A DNA stretch of 64,000 nucleotides from Streptomyces sp. TRM70350. Its GTDB lineage: Bacteria; Actinomycetota; Actinomycetes; Streptomycetales; Streptomycetaceae. The position numbers and the translations under genes were made by a program. Below the pieces are notes generated by a model. It did no database searches. It was not told where the DNA came from and saw only the letters and a list, made by a program, of their open reading frames with translations. Position 1 is the first letter of the stretch, and every line of letters starts with the position of its first letter. The stretch covers positions 1 to 64,000 of the forward strand of contig NZ_JAHUXH010000007.1 of the NCBI RefSeq assembly GCF_019219825.1. The letters run 5' to 3'. Shown one piece after another: positions 25,000 to 33,593 of this stretch.

Positions 25000-26380
25000 G
25001 GGGTCCTCCCAGGGCGTCGGGGTCCGGGTTCCGGGCAGTCTCCCCGAACAGTAGGGGGAAGTAGTTGATGTCGGCGGTGAGTTCGGCCAGCAGCGAACCC
25101 ATCTCGGGCGCCGCGCCGGCACCGGAGCGCACCTGGTCGCGGTGACGGCGCAGGGTGCGCTCGGACAGCGGCAGCCGGCCGGCCGAGAGGTAACGGATCG
25201 CCCCTGAGGCGTCGCGCCGGGGGATCACCTCCGAGCGGGCGTGTCTGCTGGCGCTGAACGGGATGTCGAGCCGACCGTCCGCGAACGCCTCGACCACCGC
25301 GGCTTTGGTGTCCGGCCGTTCGAGCACCGGCTCCACGATCTCCGCCACCTCGGCCAGGATCCACTCCAGTTCCTGGGCGGTGCGCTCCTCGTCCGGAGCG
25401 ACGAAGCCGAGCAGCGGTGAGTTGGCGCGCCGCGCGAGCCGGATCCCGGCCGCGTTCGCCTCGGCGTCCGGGATGCCGTAGGCCTCCTGGTACGTCTTGG
25501 TGAGGAGCTTGGAGGCGCCGCCGAGCCGGGCGACCAGCGCCCCGTACAGAATGAGGTCCTCGGCGTTGTCCCGTTCCCGCGGGAACACCCCCATGAACTC
25601 GTGCAGTACGGCATGGACGTCGATGTCGCCGGGCAGATAGCGCGCGGCCAGCAGCGGGATCGCCCGGAGCGCGGCGACGTCCTGGGCGACGTGCCCGCCC
25701 TGCGGGTACGCCACCGAGATGCACCGCACCCCCGCACGCGCCGCCAGCACCGCCTCCAGAACGCTGACGGCAAGGCTCACGGAGGGCGGCACGAGCACGG
25801 CGGTGAGGGTGCCGAACAGCTCCCGGTCGACGATCACCCCCAGCTCCGCGAGTTCACCGCAGCGCCGGTCCACCGCCTCCCAGGCCGCGAGTGAATCGGC
25901 CAGGGCGACATCCTTGGAGTACGGCAGGTTGTACGAGATCCCGCCGCCCTCGAAGGAGGTGATGCCGGAGGCCACGGCCACCTCGAACATCAGCCGGGCG
26001 TCCGGGGATCCGTGGCGGATCTGCAGGGGCGCGGCCACCGCCTCGTTGAGTTCCCGGCCGCGCGCCCAGCCGTGCGCCACCAGCGGATAGCCGTTGAGCT
26101 CGCGCGGGCTGAGGTGCGCGAGCCGGCGTGCCCGGTCGAACCGGCCCAGGCGGGTGTGCGAGTCGATGGTGATGGTGAGGATGTCCGGTTCGCCCTGCGC
26201 CGCGAGCGTCTGCAGCAGCTCACGCATGGCGTCGTGGCCGCCCACTCCGCAGCGGGGCTGCACGGCGACCCGCCCCGCCTCCCGGTACCGCCCGAGCACC
26301 TGCGCTGCGGGCTCCTTGCCCAGGGAGCGGATGTAGGCGACCGACTCCTGAAGCGGCGGCAGCGGCACGCCGCCGGTCAC
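24923..26380 (-). CDS. Glutamate mutase E (epsilon) subunit
   Basis: 485 residues, close to the usual length of the catalytic E subunit of coenzyme-B12-dependent glutamate mutase, which interconverts L-glutamate and threo-3-methylaspartate. Diagnostic stretches are AVQPRCGVGGHDAMRELL, TITIDSHTRLGRF, SFEGGGISYNLPYSK and YLPGDIDVHAVLHEFMGVFPRE. The GTG start overlaps the S-subunit stop. In Streptomyces such pairs supply 3-methylaspartate for antibiotics (friulimicin, vicenistatin and nikkomycin-type pathways are known users) rather than catabolism. Confidence 0.92.
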   Translation of the reverse strand: MTGGVPLPPLQESVAYIRSLGKEPAAQVLGRYREAGRVAVQPRCGVGGHDAMRELLQTLAAQGEPDILTITIDSHTRLGRFDRARRLAHLSPRELNGYPLVAHGWARGRELNEAVAAPLQIRHGSPDARLMFEVAVASGITSFEGGGISYNLPYSKDVALADSLAAWEAVDRRCGELAELGVIVDRELFGTLTAVLVPPSVSLAVSVLEAVLAARAGVRCISVAYPQGGHVAQDVAALRAIPLLAARYLPGDIDVHAVLHEFMGVFPRERDNAEDLILYGALVARLGGASKLLTKTYQEAYGIPDAEANAAGIRLARRANSPLLGFVAPDEERTAQELEWILAEVAEIVEPVLERPDTKAAVVEAFADGRLDIPFSASRHARSEVIPRRDASGAIRYLSAGRLPLSERTLRRHRDQVRSGAGAAPEMGSLLAELTADINYFPLLFGETARNPDPDALGGPRESRPRTPDRRPRSAAGRGGGDARA

Positions 26381-26832
26381 GATGCCGCGCGCGGCCGGGC
26401 GACGGCCTTCCGCTCGGCGTGCAGCCGGTCCAGCAGAGCGGGCAGTTCGGCGGGGTCCTCAAGGATGTGGTCCACCCCGAGCGCACGCAGCCGGTCCAGG
26501 AAGGCCGCCTCCTTGTGGCTGCCCACGGAGAGGTTGCCGCCGAGCACCACGGGACACGCGATGGCGCCGGACGCCTTGGCCGCCGGGAGGTCGCGCAGGT
26601 CCTCCTGGGCGTGGCCGTTGAGGCTGCCGATGATGACTGCCTCGGCCTGCGGGTGCTCGGCGCAGGCGGCGGCGAACTCGCTCACCGGCGTGCAGGTGCC
26701 GAGGTTGACGACATGGAAGCCGAGGCTCCGCAGAGTGTGGGCGATCAGATGGTTGGCCACGGCGTGGGCGTCGCTGGCCGCGACGCCGAGGATGACCGAC
26801 CGGCGTTGTGGGTTCTGCTCGTGCGCGTACAA
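26377..26832 (-). CDS. Glutamate mutase S (sigma, B12-binding) subunit
   Basis: About 151 residues from a TTG start with GAGGAG six bases upstream; no ATG is available in frame. The flavodoxin-like B12-binding fold is clear: GVAASDAHAVANHLI, GFHVVNLGTCTPVSEF, VIIGSLNGH and VVLGGNLSVGSH. The cobalamin signature is normally D-x-H-x-x-G; here it reads DAHAVA, with Ala at the last position. The His that ligates cobalt is kept. It precedes and overlaps the E-subunit gene. Confidence 0.88.
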   Translation of the reverse strand: MYAHEQNPQRRSVILGVAASDAHAVANHLIAHTLRSLGFHVVNLGTCTPVSEFAAACAEHPQAEAVIIGSLNGHAQEDLRDLPAAKASGAIACPVVLGGNLSVGSHKEAAFLDRLRALGVDHILEDPAELPALLDRLHAERKAVARPRAAS

Positions 26833-26897
26833 CGGCTGCTCCTCATGGGTGATCCGCTCCTGACGGCTGCTCCGGCCGACCGGCGCCGCCTTCGCCG

Positions 26898-28097
26898 TCA
26901 GTCGTCGAAGGCGGCGAAGAGTTCCCGCTTGCTGACCGACGCGATCCGCGCGGCGTCGTACTCCTCGGGGTCGGCTGCGGCGATCGAGTCGAACACCCGG
27001 TTGATGGCGGGCACGAGGCCCCACACCTGCTCGTAGCCGGGCCAGCCACGGTGCCCCGACTCCAGGTCGCGCTGCCGGGCGAACAGATAGTCGTGCCACT
27101 CCCTGCTGGACGGGTACCGGTGGTGGTAGTCGTGCACGACGGTGTCGCCCGTCAGCACCAGATAGCGGGCGGGCGCGTGGACGAGGAGCATCCGGGCGGT
27201 CCACCGGCACCACGCGACGGCACCCCGGCCCGTCGGCGCGGCCTCGCCGATGAAGATGGCGTTGGTCAGTCCGGCGAAGTACTCACGGCCGCGGCGCACT
27301 TCGGTGCCCTTCGCCGGGAAGGTGTGCTTGACGCACAGCCGCAGGGTGTTGCTCACCTGGAACAGCGGGACCAGCGGGACGCACCACACCACGAGGAACG
27401 CCGGCCAGGTGCCGGTGACCGCGGTGACGCCGGTCAGTGCCCCGTACAGCACCGTCGCCGTCGCCTTCTCGGCGCCTGCCGAGGCCTGCCAGAAGGACCG
27501 GGCCCGTGCCACCGCGAACTGCAGGTGGAACAGCGGCGAGAAGATCCTGCCCAGGACTCTTCGCCACATCTCCTCCCGTGACATCCCCGGTGCCAGCCCG
27601 AGGCTGATCAGGAACGCCTGCACGGTGGGATCACGCAGGGTCATGTGGTGGGCGGCGTGGTGGTCCGCCACATGCTCCCGGCTGTAGCGCTCGAAGTTCT
27701 GGATCACCAGGACCGAGGAGATGAGGTGACCGAGGGCCCGGTCCACCGTGCGTCGCCGGTACATGTTCCGGTGCGAACACTGGTGATAGATCATCATGCG
27801 CAGGTTGCGCATGCCGTGCAGGGTGACCGCCCAGCCGACCGGCAGCAGCACCAGCCACCAGCCGCTCAGCACCCAGGCGGCGGCGGACACGGCCGCGCCG
27901 GCCGCCATCGCACTCACCGCGGAGACGAGATGGTAGGTGGGTGTCCACCCGGGCGGTTTCTGGCCCTCGATCGGTTTACCGGTGAACAATGTCAGCCGGT
28001 GCTGCAGAAAGCCGGGCAGGGCTCGCATTGTCTCCCGGGGGTCCGTTTCCCGCGCAGGTACCCCGGCTCCCCTCGGCGTTACGGACTCCGCTGCCAT
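26898..28097 (-). CDS. Fatty-acid desaturase-like membrane di-iron enzyme
   Basis: About 399 residues from the ATG at 28097 (GAGAGGGG upstream). Three histidine clusters of membrane desaturases or hydroxylases are present: HQCSH (about 105), HVADHHAAHH (about 143-151) and HDYHH in the C-terminal third, interleaved with membrane helices (SGWWLVLLPVGWAVTLHGM). The reaction would be O2-dependent desaturation or hydroxylation of an acyl or other hydrophobic substrate. It is 65 nt upstream of the glutamate mutase S gene on the same strand, so probably in that operon. Confidence 0.8.
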   Translation of the reverse strand: MAAESVTPRGAGVPARETDPRETMRALPGFLQHRLTLFTGKPIEGQKPPGWTPTYHLVSAVSAMAAGAAVSAAAWVLSGWWLVLLPVGWAVTLHGMRNLRMMIYHQCSHRNMYRRRTVDRALGHLISSVLVIQNFERYSREHVADHHAAHHMTLRDPTVQAFLISLGLAPGMSREEMWRRVLGRIFSPLFHLQFAVARARSFWQASAGAEKATATVLYGALTGVTAVTGTWPAFLVVWCVPLVPLFQVSNTLRLCVKHTFPAKGTEVRRGREYFAGLTNAIFIGEAAPTGRGAVAWCRWTARMLLVHAPARYLVLTGDTVVHDYHHRYPSSREWHDYLFARQRDLESGHRGWPGYEQVWGLVPAINRVFDSIAAADPEEYDAARIASVSKRELFAAFDD

Positions 28098-28186
28098 TCC
28101 GCCCCTCTCGGGTTTACCGTCGGACCGGCCGGACAGGAATTGCTCCCCGTCCGGCCGATGGCCAGTCGTGCCGAATCGTCGGACGT

Positions 28187-28351
28187 TCAGTCCCATCCCG
28201 TGTCATCGCCGGAGTCGGCGGCGCAATGCGGAACGGGAGCATTCCATTCCGCGAGATCCGGTCCCGAGGCGGCGCCGGCCATCCCCGAACCCTCGACAAC
28301 GAAAGCGGACAGGAAAGCTGCGATCACGGTCAGGCGAATGATGCCGGACAT
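28187..28351 (-). CDS. Small secreted peptide, 54 residues
   Basis: A short frame starts at an ATG preceded by AGGGGGAAAAC. Its first 30 residues form a good signal peptide (basic start, hydrophobic MSGIIRLTVIAAFLSAFVV, then GAASG). The predicted mature part of about 25 residues is acidic, with one Cys and three Trp or Pro-flanked turns (PDLAEWNAPVPHCAADSG). It lies 89 nt upstream of the desaturase gene on the same strand and ends where the desaturase leader begins. No family was recognised; it could be a secreted peptide or a translated leader. Confidence 0.5.
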   Translation of the reverse strand: MSGIIRLTVIAAFLSAFVVEGSGMAGAASGPDLAEWNAPVPHCAADSGDDTGWD

Positions 28352-28408
28352 GTTTTCCCCCTATTGATCTGCTGCCGCTTCGGCAATCAGTTACCTCCGG
28401 CTGCGCGC

Positions 28409-29689
28409 TCAGATACTGCCATCGATGGGGGGCCGTGAGGGGGCCGATTTATGCGAAGACGGTGACCGCAAAAGGACTGACCGGAACTGGACTCGGACAG
28501 AACGCCGCGTAGCGGGCGCGCGGCCCCTGCGCGTCCGCCACCCCAGCCACCCCAGCCACCCCGTCACCGCCACCGACAGCCCCGCCATCGCCGTCATCGC
28601 CACCGCCGGGGAGCCGATCTGGGCCACCGTCCCCGCGAGCGCCGCGCTCACCCCCTGCGTCGTGAGCATCCCCGCCGAGTGCAACCCCAGGGCGTGGCCG
28701 CCGAGTTCCTCCGGGACCAGGGCCATCAGGCGCTCCTGCTGGACCAGGCTCGCCCCGAAGCCGACGGAGGCCACGGCGACGAGGGTGGCGGCGAGCGGGA
28801 CCGCCGGGTGCACGAAGAACAGCAGGTACGGCGCGGCCAGCAGCAACAGCAGCGGTACGCCGAGGCGGGCGCGCGCGGCGGGCGGCACCAGGCGGCCGAC
28901 CGTCACGTCCCCGACGAACATCCCCAGCGCCGCACAGGCGAACAGCAGCCCCGCGTCCCGGGGAGCGTACGACACATACAGCGACTCGCAGCCGACGATC
29001 AGCCCGTTGGGGACCCACAGGGCGAGGTAGAGGCGCCGGCGCTGGGCGCAGGACCACAGGAGGGCGTTGGTGCGCCAGGTCGCCGCCACGGACGGGCGGG
29101 CGGACCTGCGCGGCGGGCGGGGCGTGAGGCCCAGACGGGCCGTGACGGCCGCCGCCAGGAACAGCAGCGCCGACAGCAGCAACGTCACGCGCGCCGACCC
29201 GATCGCCACCAGCAGGGCGCCGCCCGTCGCGTATCCGGCGATCTGTACGGCGCCGCTCATCATGTTGAACACCGAACGGCCCAGCAGATAGCCGTCCTTG
29301 GACAGGATCTCCGTCAGCAGCCCCCACCGCACTCCCCCGCCCAGCGACGCGACCAGCCCCTGCGCCAGGACGACGACAAGGACCGCCCAGACCGGCAGAC
29401 CGGGCAGCGCCAGGAGCGCCGTACCCGCCGCGAAGCCCAGCGAGACGGCCGTGAGCGCGTTCCTCGGCGGCAGACCGTCCGCCCACGACAGCAACAGCGT
29501 CGCGCCCAGCACCTGCGCCAGCGACGGGCCGAACATGCTCACCGCCGACAGCAGCGGCGAGCCGGTCGCCTCGTACACCAGCGTGCCCAGGGCCAGGCCG
29601 CCGATCGTCTGGCCCGCGATGTGGGCCGAGGAGGAGAGGAAGAGAGGGGTGAACTCCGGGGTGCGGAACAGATGTCGGTAACTGCGCAT
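28409..29689 (-). CDS. MFS transporter
   Basis: 426 residues with twelve predicted helices (for example AGQTIGGLALGTLVYEATGSPL and GALLVAIGSARVTLLLSALLF) in the drug-exporter-like MFS group. It is divergent from a DUF5937/ArsR-type regulator with a perfect dyad between them, a common efflux-plus-regulator arrangement. It may export a toxic compound sensed by that regulator; whether it serves the neighbouring cluster is unknown. The last 35 residues are hydrophilic. Confidence 0.85.
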   Translation of the reverse strand: MRSYRHLFRTPEFTPLFLSSSAHIAGQTIGGLALGTLVYEATGSPLLSAVSMFGPSLAQVLGATLLLSWADGLPPRNALTAVSLGFAAGTALLALPGLPVWAVLVVVLAQGLVASLGGGVRWGLLTEILSKDGYLLGRSVFNMMSGAVQIAGYATGGALLVAIGSARVTLLLSALLFLAAAVTARLGLTPRPPRRSARPSVAATWRTNALLWSCAQRRRLYLALWVPNGLIVGCESLYVSYAPRDAGLLFACAALGMFVGDVTVGRLVPPAARARLGVPLLLLLAAPYLLFFVHPAVPLAATLVAVASVGFGASLVQQERLMALVPEELGGHALGLHSAGMLTTQGVSAALAGTVAQIGSPAVAMTAMAGLSVAVTGWLGWLGWRTRRGRAPATRRSVRVQFRSVLLRSPSSHKSAPSRPPIDGSI

Positions 29690-29728
29690 GCGGGGAGCCT
29701 GCGGCCGCCCCGCGCAGGCGAGTTAGTG

Positions 29729-29746
29729 TTTCGCGCACACGCGAAA
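29729..29746. promoter_or_regulatory. Operator-like dyad between divergent MFS and regulator genes
   Basis: TTTCGCG-CACA-CGCGAAA, perfect 7-bp arms, in the 80-bp divergent promoter region. Its symmetry and position fit the operator of the adjacent ArsR-type regulator. Confidence 0.55.
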
Positions 29747-29769
29747 GGTCCCGGGGGTGCGGAAAGAAC

Positions 29770-30780
29770 ATGGGCTGGTGGCAGGTCAACGCCGACACCC
29801 TCGCCCGCAGCCGCTTCCTCCTCTCCCCCTACGCCGAGACCTTCGCGAGCCTGAAGCTCCTGCACGCCGGTGTCGGCGCCCATCCCGGCGAGCAGGCCTG
29901 GCTGCGCGCCCATCTGCCGGGGTACCGGGCCCGGCTCGCGGCCGATCCCGTCACCGCGCTGCTCGTCCGCGCCGGGCTCGGCCGGGACTGGATCGCCGAC
30001 TTCCTGACGCCGACCCCGCGGGACGGGGAGAGCGTCGCGGACGCGGTCGCGCGGGTGCGCGCGGCACGTCCCGAGGCCGTCCGCGCGCATCTGCGGAGGT
30101 CCCTCGGCGGCCCGCTGCCCGCCGCGCTGGAGCGGGACGACCTCGCCGAGCGGGCCGCGCGGCTGGCCGAGTACGTCTGGGAGGAGGGCGTACGACCGTA
30201 CTGGGGCCGTCGGCGGCGCGTGCTGGAGGCCGATGTGGTGGCCCGGACCGCGCAGGTGAGCCGGGGTGGCTGGGCGGCCGTGCTGGACGCGTTGCGGCCG
30301 GGGCGGACGCGGTGGCTCGGGGAGAGCCGTTTGCAGGTCAATCCGCACGAGTACCCGCCGCGGGAGATCTCGGGTGCGGAGCTGCTCTTCGTGCCGGTCA
30401 CCCCGCAGACCGGGTGGGTGTCGTGGGAGGAGCCGCGGCGGGAGCGGTACGCCGTCGTCTACCCGTGCGTGGGCGTCCTCGCCGACGAGCGGAACCGGCC
30501 ACCCGTGCCCGCCGGGCTCGGCGCGCTGCTCGGGCGTGCGCGGGCCGAGGTGCTGGTACTGCTGGAGTCGCCGATGAGCACGACGCAGGTCGTCGCCGTG
30601 ACCGGGCAGCGGCTCGGGTCGGTCGGACGGCACCTGCGGGTGCTGCTGGACGCGGGGCTGGTGGAACGGCGGCGGGCCGGACGCTCGGTGCTGTACTCGC
30701 GGACGGCGGCGGGAGAGGTCCTCCTGAGGTCGGCCGAGCGGCCCCCTCCTGAACGCCCTCCCGACACCCGCCGGGGCTAA
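29770..30780 (+). CDS. ArsR-type winged-helix regulator (DUF5937-like)
   Basis: 336 residues. The long N-terminal domain (SRFLLSPYAETFASLKLLHAG; AEYVWEEGVRPYWGRRRRVLEADV) is that of the DUF5937 group. The C-terminal winged helix (VLVLLESPMSTTQVVAVTGQRLGSVGRHLRVLLDAGLVERRRAGRSVLYS, about 260-315) is ArsR-like. It probably represses the divergent MFS gene through the dyad at 29729-29746. The effector is unknown. Confidence 0.8.
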   Translation: MGWWQVNADTLARSRFLLSPYAETFASLKLLHAGVGAHPGEQAWLRAHLPGYRARLAADPVTALLVRAGLGRDWIADFLTPTPRDGESVADAVARVRAARPEAVRAHLRRSLGGPLPAALERDDLAERAARLAEYVWEEGVRPYWGRRRRVLEADVVARTAQVSRGGWAAVLDALRPGRTRWLGESRLQVNPHEYPPREISGAELLFVPVTPQTGWVSWEEPRRERYAVVYPCVGVLADERNRPPVPAGLGALLGRARAEVLVLLESPMSTTQVVAVTGQRLGSVGRHLRVLLDAGLVERRRAGRSVLYSRTAAGEVLLRSAERPPPERPPDTRRG

Positions 30781-30804
30781 TGCCGGGGCACTAGCATCCG
30801 CCCC

Positions 30805-31311
30805 ATGACCAATGACGCACACGCATCCGTCCTCGACGTCGACATCAACGCGCTCCAGGGTGGCTCCGCCGACCTCGAGCAGTACGCCGGGCAGGCCGTG
30901 CTCATCGTGAACGTGGCCTCCAAGTGCGGGCTGACCCCGCAGTACGCCGGGCTGGAGCGGCTGCACGAGCGGTACGCGGACCGCGGGTTCACCGTGCTCG
31001 GCGTGCCCTGCAACCAGTTCCTCGGGCAGGAGCCAGGCAGCGCCGAGGAGATCGCCGAGTTCTGCTCGGCGACGTACGGCGTGACCTTCCCGATGACCGA
31101 GAAGGTCGAGGTGAACGGGGAGGGCAGGCATCCGCTGTACGAGCGGCTGGTCGGCTTCGCCGACGGCGAGGGGCACAGCGGGGACATCCGCTGGAACTTC
31201 GAGAAGTTCCTGATCGGGCGGGACGGCACGGTCGTCGCCCGGTTCTCGCCGCAGACCGAGCCGGAGGCGGCTCAGGTCGTGTCGGCGGTGGAGCGGCAGC
31301 TCGCCGCTTGA
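30805..31311 (+). CDS. Glutathione peroxidase-family thiol peroxidase
   Basis: 168 residues. The catalytic triad is visible: Cys in NVASKCGLTPQY (about 41), Gln in PCNQFLGQ (about 76) and Trp in RWNFEKF. It is the Cys form. Streptomyces lacks glutathione, so it probably uses thioredoxin or mycothiol-linked reductants to remove peroxides. The length is typical. It is 24 nt after the regulator and likely read from the same or a nearby promoter. Confidence 0.92.
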   Translation: MTNDAHASVLDVDINALQGGSADLEQYAGQAVLIVNVASKCGLTPQYAGLERLHERYADRGFTVLGVPCNQFLGQEPGSAEEIAEFCSATYGVTFPMTEKVEVNGEGRHPLYERLVGFADGEGHSGDIRWNFEKFLIGRDGTVVARFSPQTEPEAAQVVSAVERQLAA

Positions 31312-31363
31312 CCTTTCCCCTGGGGCAGACCCGAGCTTCCTGTCACCGGGCGAACGGCGCCCG

Positions 31364-32239
31364 GTGACGGAGGATGACGTGGTGGACGTGGGAGAGGAAC
31401 TGCTCACCATCGGCGCGTTCGCCGCCCGGGCGCGGCTGTCGGCCAAGGCCCTGCGGCTGTACGACCGGCTGGGGCTGCTGGCCCCGGCGCACGTGGACGA
31501 GGCCAGCGGCTACCGCTACTACCGCGCCGGACAGGTCGAACGCGCCCGGCTCGTGGCGCTCCTGCGCCAGCTCGACATGCCGCTCGCGCGGATCGCCGAG
31601 GTCGTCGAGGCGCCGGACGGGGCCGCTGCCGCCGACCGGCTCGCCGCGTACTGGGCGGACGTCGAGGCGCGGGTGGCGGGGCAGCGGACGCTCGCCGAGT
31701 ACCTCCGTGGACGACTGTCGGGGAGGAGCTGCGAGATGTACGGGAAGTTCGTGGTCGAGACGGTGGACGTGCCCGAGCAGGTGCTGATCACCGAGACGCG
31801 GCATGTGCTGGCGGGCGAGCTGCCGACGTGGATCGGCGCGTCGCTGGGCCGACTCGAGGAGGCGGCGAAGGAGTGCGGCGGCAGCACGGCGGCGCCGTTC
31901 GTCGTGTACCACTCCGAGGTGTCGATGGAGAGCGACGGACCGGCCGAGTCCTGCGTGCCGGTGGCCGACGAGGCGGCGGCCCGGGCGTGGGTCGAGCGGC
32001 ACGGCCGTACGTGGGAGACGAGGGTACGCGTGGAACCGGCCCAGCGGCTGGCCTATACCCGGATCACCAAGGCACAGGTGGCGCACCCTCAGATCCTGGC
32101 CGCCTTCGGCGCGGTGGAGGCGTGGATCCCGAAGCAGGGGCTGTGGCAGGCGGGCCCGTGCCGGGAGGTCTACTTCGCGGACTGGGACGCGGCCGGGGCC
32201 GAGGACCCGGTGTGCGACGTGGCGTTCCCCGTGCGGTGA
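31364..32239 (+). CDS. MerR-family regulator with GyrI-like ligand domain
   Basis: 291 residues. N-terminal MerR helix-turn-helix: LLTIGAFAARARLSAKALRLYDRLGLLAPAHVDEASGYRYY, then a coiled linker. The C-terminal half (KFVVETVDVPEQVLITETRHV, FVVYHSEVS, YTRITKAQV, EVYFADWDAAG) resembles the GyrI-like or effector-binding domain of BmrR-type activators. It would bend its promoter when a ligand binds. A GTG start is used; a later in-frame GTG is possible. Confidence 0.85.
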   Translation: MTEDDVVDVGEELLTIGAFAARARLSAKALRLYDRLGLLAPAHVDEASGYRYYRAGQVERARLVALLRQLDMPLARIAEVVEAPDGAAAADRLAAYWADVEARVAGQRTLAEYLRGRLSGRSCEMYGKFVVETVDVPEQVLITETRHVLAGELPTWIGASLGRLEEAAKECGGSTAAPFVVYHSEVSMESDGPAESCVPVADEAAARAWVERHGRTWETRVRVEPAQRLAYTRITKAQVAHPQILAAFGAVEAWIPKQGLWQAGPCREVYFADWDAAGAEDPVCDVAFPVR

Positions 32240-32262
32240 TGTGACGGCCCGAGGACAGGGCC

Positions 32263-32303
32263 GAGCCCTCTCGGCTAGGACGGCGAACTGGTCGAGAGGG
32301 CTC
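32263..32303. terminator. Bidirectional terminator
   Basis: GAGCCCTCTCG and CGAGAGGGCTC form a perfect 11-bp stem around a 19-nt loop, between the convergent MerR and DUF397 genes. Only short T/A runs flank it. Confidence 0.6.
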
Positions 32304-32352
32304 TTGGGGTACTGCTGTGCAGTTGTCGGGCGGTGTCAGGGAGGCCCTCTCC

Positions 32353-32544
32353 TTACGCCTTGACCGAGGCCACGAAAGCGCTCCACGCGGTCGACGGGAA
32401 CGCCAGGACGGGACCCTCGGTCACCTTGGAGTCCCGGACGGAGATTGCGGACAGGACAGGGGACTTGATCTCGACGCACGCGCCGTTGCCCTGGGAGTAC
32501 GAGGACTTGACCCACGCGTCCGTCGCGCCCTGCTTGATTGCCAT
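32353..32544 (-). CDS. DUF397 protein
   Basis: 63 residues with the DUF397 signature (AWVKSSYSQGNGACVEI, VRDSKVTEGPVLAFPSTAWSAFV). These small proteins occur in tens of copies in Streptomyces, nearly always beside an XRE-DUF5753 regulator, and are thought to act as its partner or antitoxin-like modulator in developmental regulation. Here the partner lies immediately upstream on the same strand. The start at 32544 is the only ATG giving the family length. Confidence 0.88.
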   Translation of the reverse strand: MAIKQGATDAWVKSSYSQGNGACVEIKSPVLSAISVRDSKVTEGPVLAFPSTAWSAFVASVKA

Positions 32545-32735
32545 TTTCGCTCCGGTAAGCAGTTGCTGAGTTGCTGTGATTGCGCCAACGTTCTTGCTTG
32601 GTGGCGTGATCGACGCTACTCGCCAACATCGCCGCACGGAGCAGCCATTCACTCGACCGGCTGGCATATTCCAGCAAGGACTTCCGTACGGACCGGGTGA
32701 CGGTGTACCCTTCCGCGCCGCAAGTCCCACAGGGC

Positions 32736-33593
32736 TCAGCGGGCGTAGCTCTTCGCCACATCCGAGAGGAACACCCGGGTTTGGTCCACATTCAGCGCCT
32801 GTGCCCGCAAATGCTCGTACATGACGCTGTACTTCTGGACGTCCTGCGGCTTCTCCAGGTAGAGGTCGCTGGTGACGCCCTCGATGTAGACCACGCTGGA
32901 GTCGGCGGCGTCCGGGAACTCCAGGATCGCGTACTGCCCGCTCACGCCGGGGTGCGCGCCCATCTCGAACGGGATCAACTGCACGGTGACGTGCGGCAGC
33001 TGGGACATCTCCAGCAGGTGCTCCAGCTGGTCGATCATCACCTGTCTGTTGCCGACCTCACGGCGTACGGCGGCCTCGTCGAGCACCGCCCACAGGCGCA
33101 GCGGGTTCTCCTCGGCGGCAATACGTTCCTGCCGACGCAGCCGTACCTGAACACGTCTGTCGATGTCGGTGGGCGTCGCCTCCGGCAGCGCGCCGCGGAT
33201 CAGCGCCTCGGCGTACTGGCGCGTCTGCAGCAGGCCGGGAACCACCTGCGGGTCGTACACCCGAAGGCTCGCCGCGTCGGTCTCCAGGCCGATGTAGACG
33301 CTGTACGGGATGTCGCCGAAGGAGTGCCACCAGCCCTGCTGGCGCGAGTCCTTGGCCATCTGCATCAGCGAGTCGACGATCCGGTGGTCCTCCACCTCGT
33401 AGACACCGCACAGGTCACGGACGTCGCGCTGGCTGATGCTGCGCCGGCCGTTCTCCAGGCGGCTGATCTTCGACTGGGACACCAGCAGCCGCTCCGCCAC
33501 CTCCTCGGCCGTCATGCCCTTGAGCTCGCGGAGCCTGCGCAGCTCCTGGCCCAGCCGGCGCCGCCTGACGGTGGGATTGACATTGGACGCCAC
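32736..33593 (-). CDS. XRE-family regulator with DUF5753 domain
   Basis: 285 residues. N-terminal helix-turn-helix: LGQELRRLRELKGMTAEEVAERLLVSQSKISRLENGRRSIS (about 12-52). The rest is the DUF5753 domain (WHSFGDIPYSVYIGLETDAASLRVYDPQVVPGLLQT, HVTVQLIPFEMGAHPGVSGQYAILEF). A GTG start is supported by GGAGGTG upstream. It forms the usual regulator/DUF397 pair with the next gene. Confidence 0.92.
   Translation of the reverse strand: MASNVNPTVRRRRLGQELRRLRELKGMTAEEVAERLLVSQSKISRLENGRRSISQRDVRDLCGVYEVEDHRIVDSLMQMAKDSRQQGWWHSFGDIPYSVYIGLETDAASLRVYDPQVVPGLLQTRQYAEALIRGALPEATPTDIDRRVQVRLRRQERIAAEENPLRLWAVLDEAAVRREVGNRQVMIDQLEHLLEMSQLPHVTVQLIPFEMGAHPGVSGQYAILEFPDAADSSVVYIEGVTSDLYLEKPQDVQKYSVMYEHLRAQALNVDQTRVFLSDVAKSYAR

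Noticed and set aside
24923-26832. Glutamate catabolism via methylaspartate
   Set aside because: No methylaspartate ammonia-lyase or mesaconate/citramalate genes are adjacent. The setting is a biosynthetic cluster.
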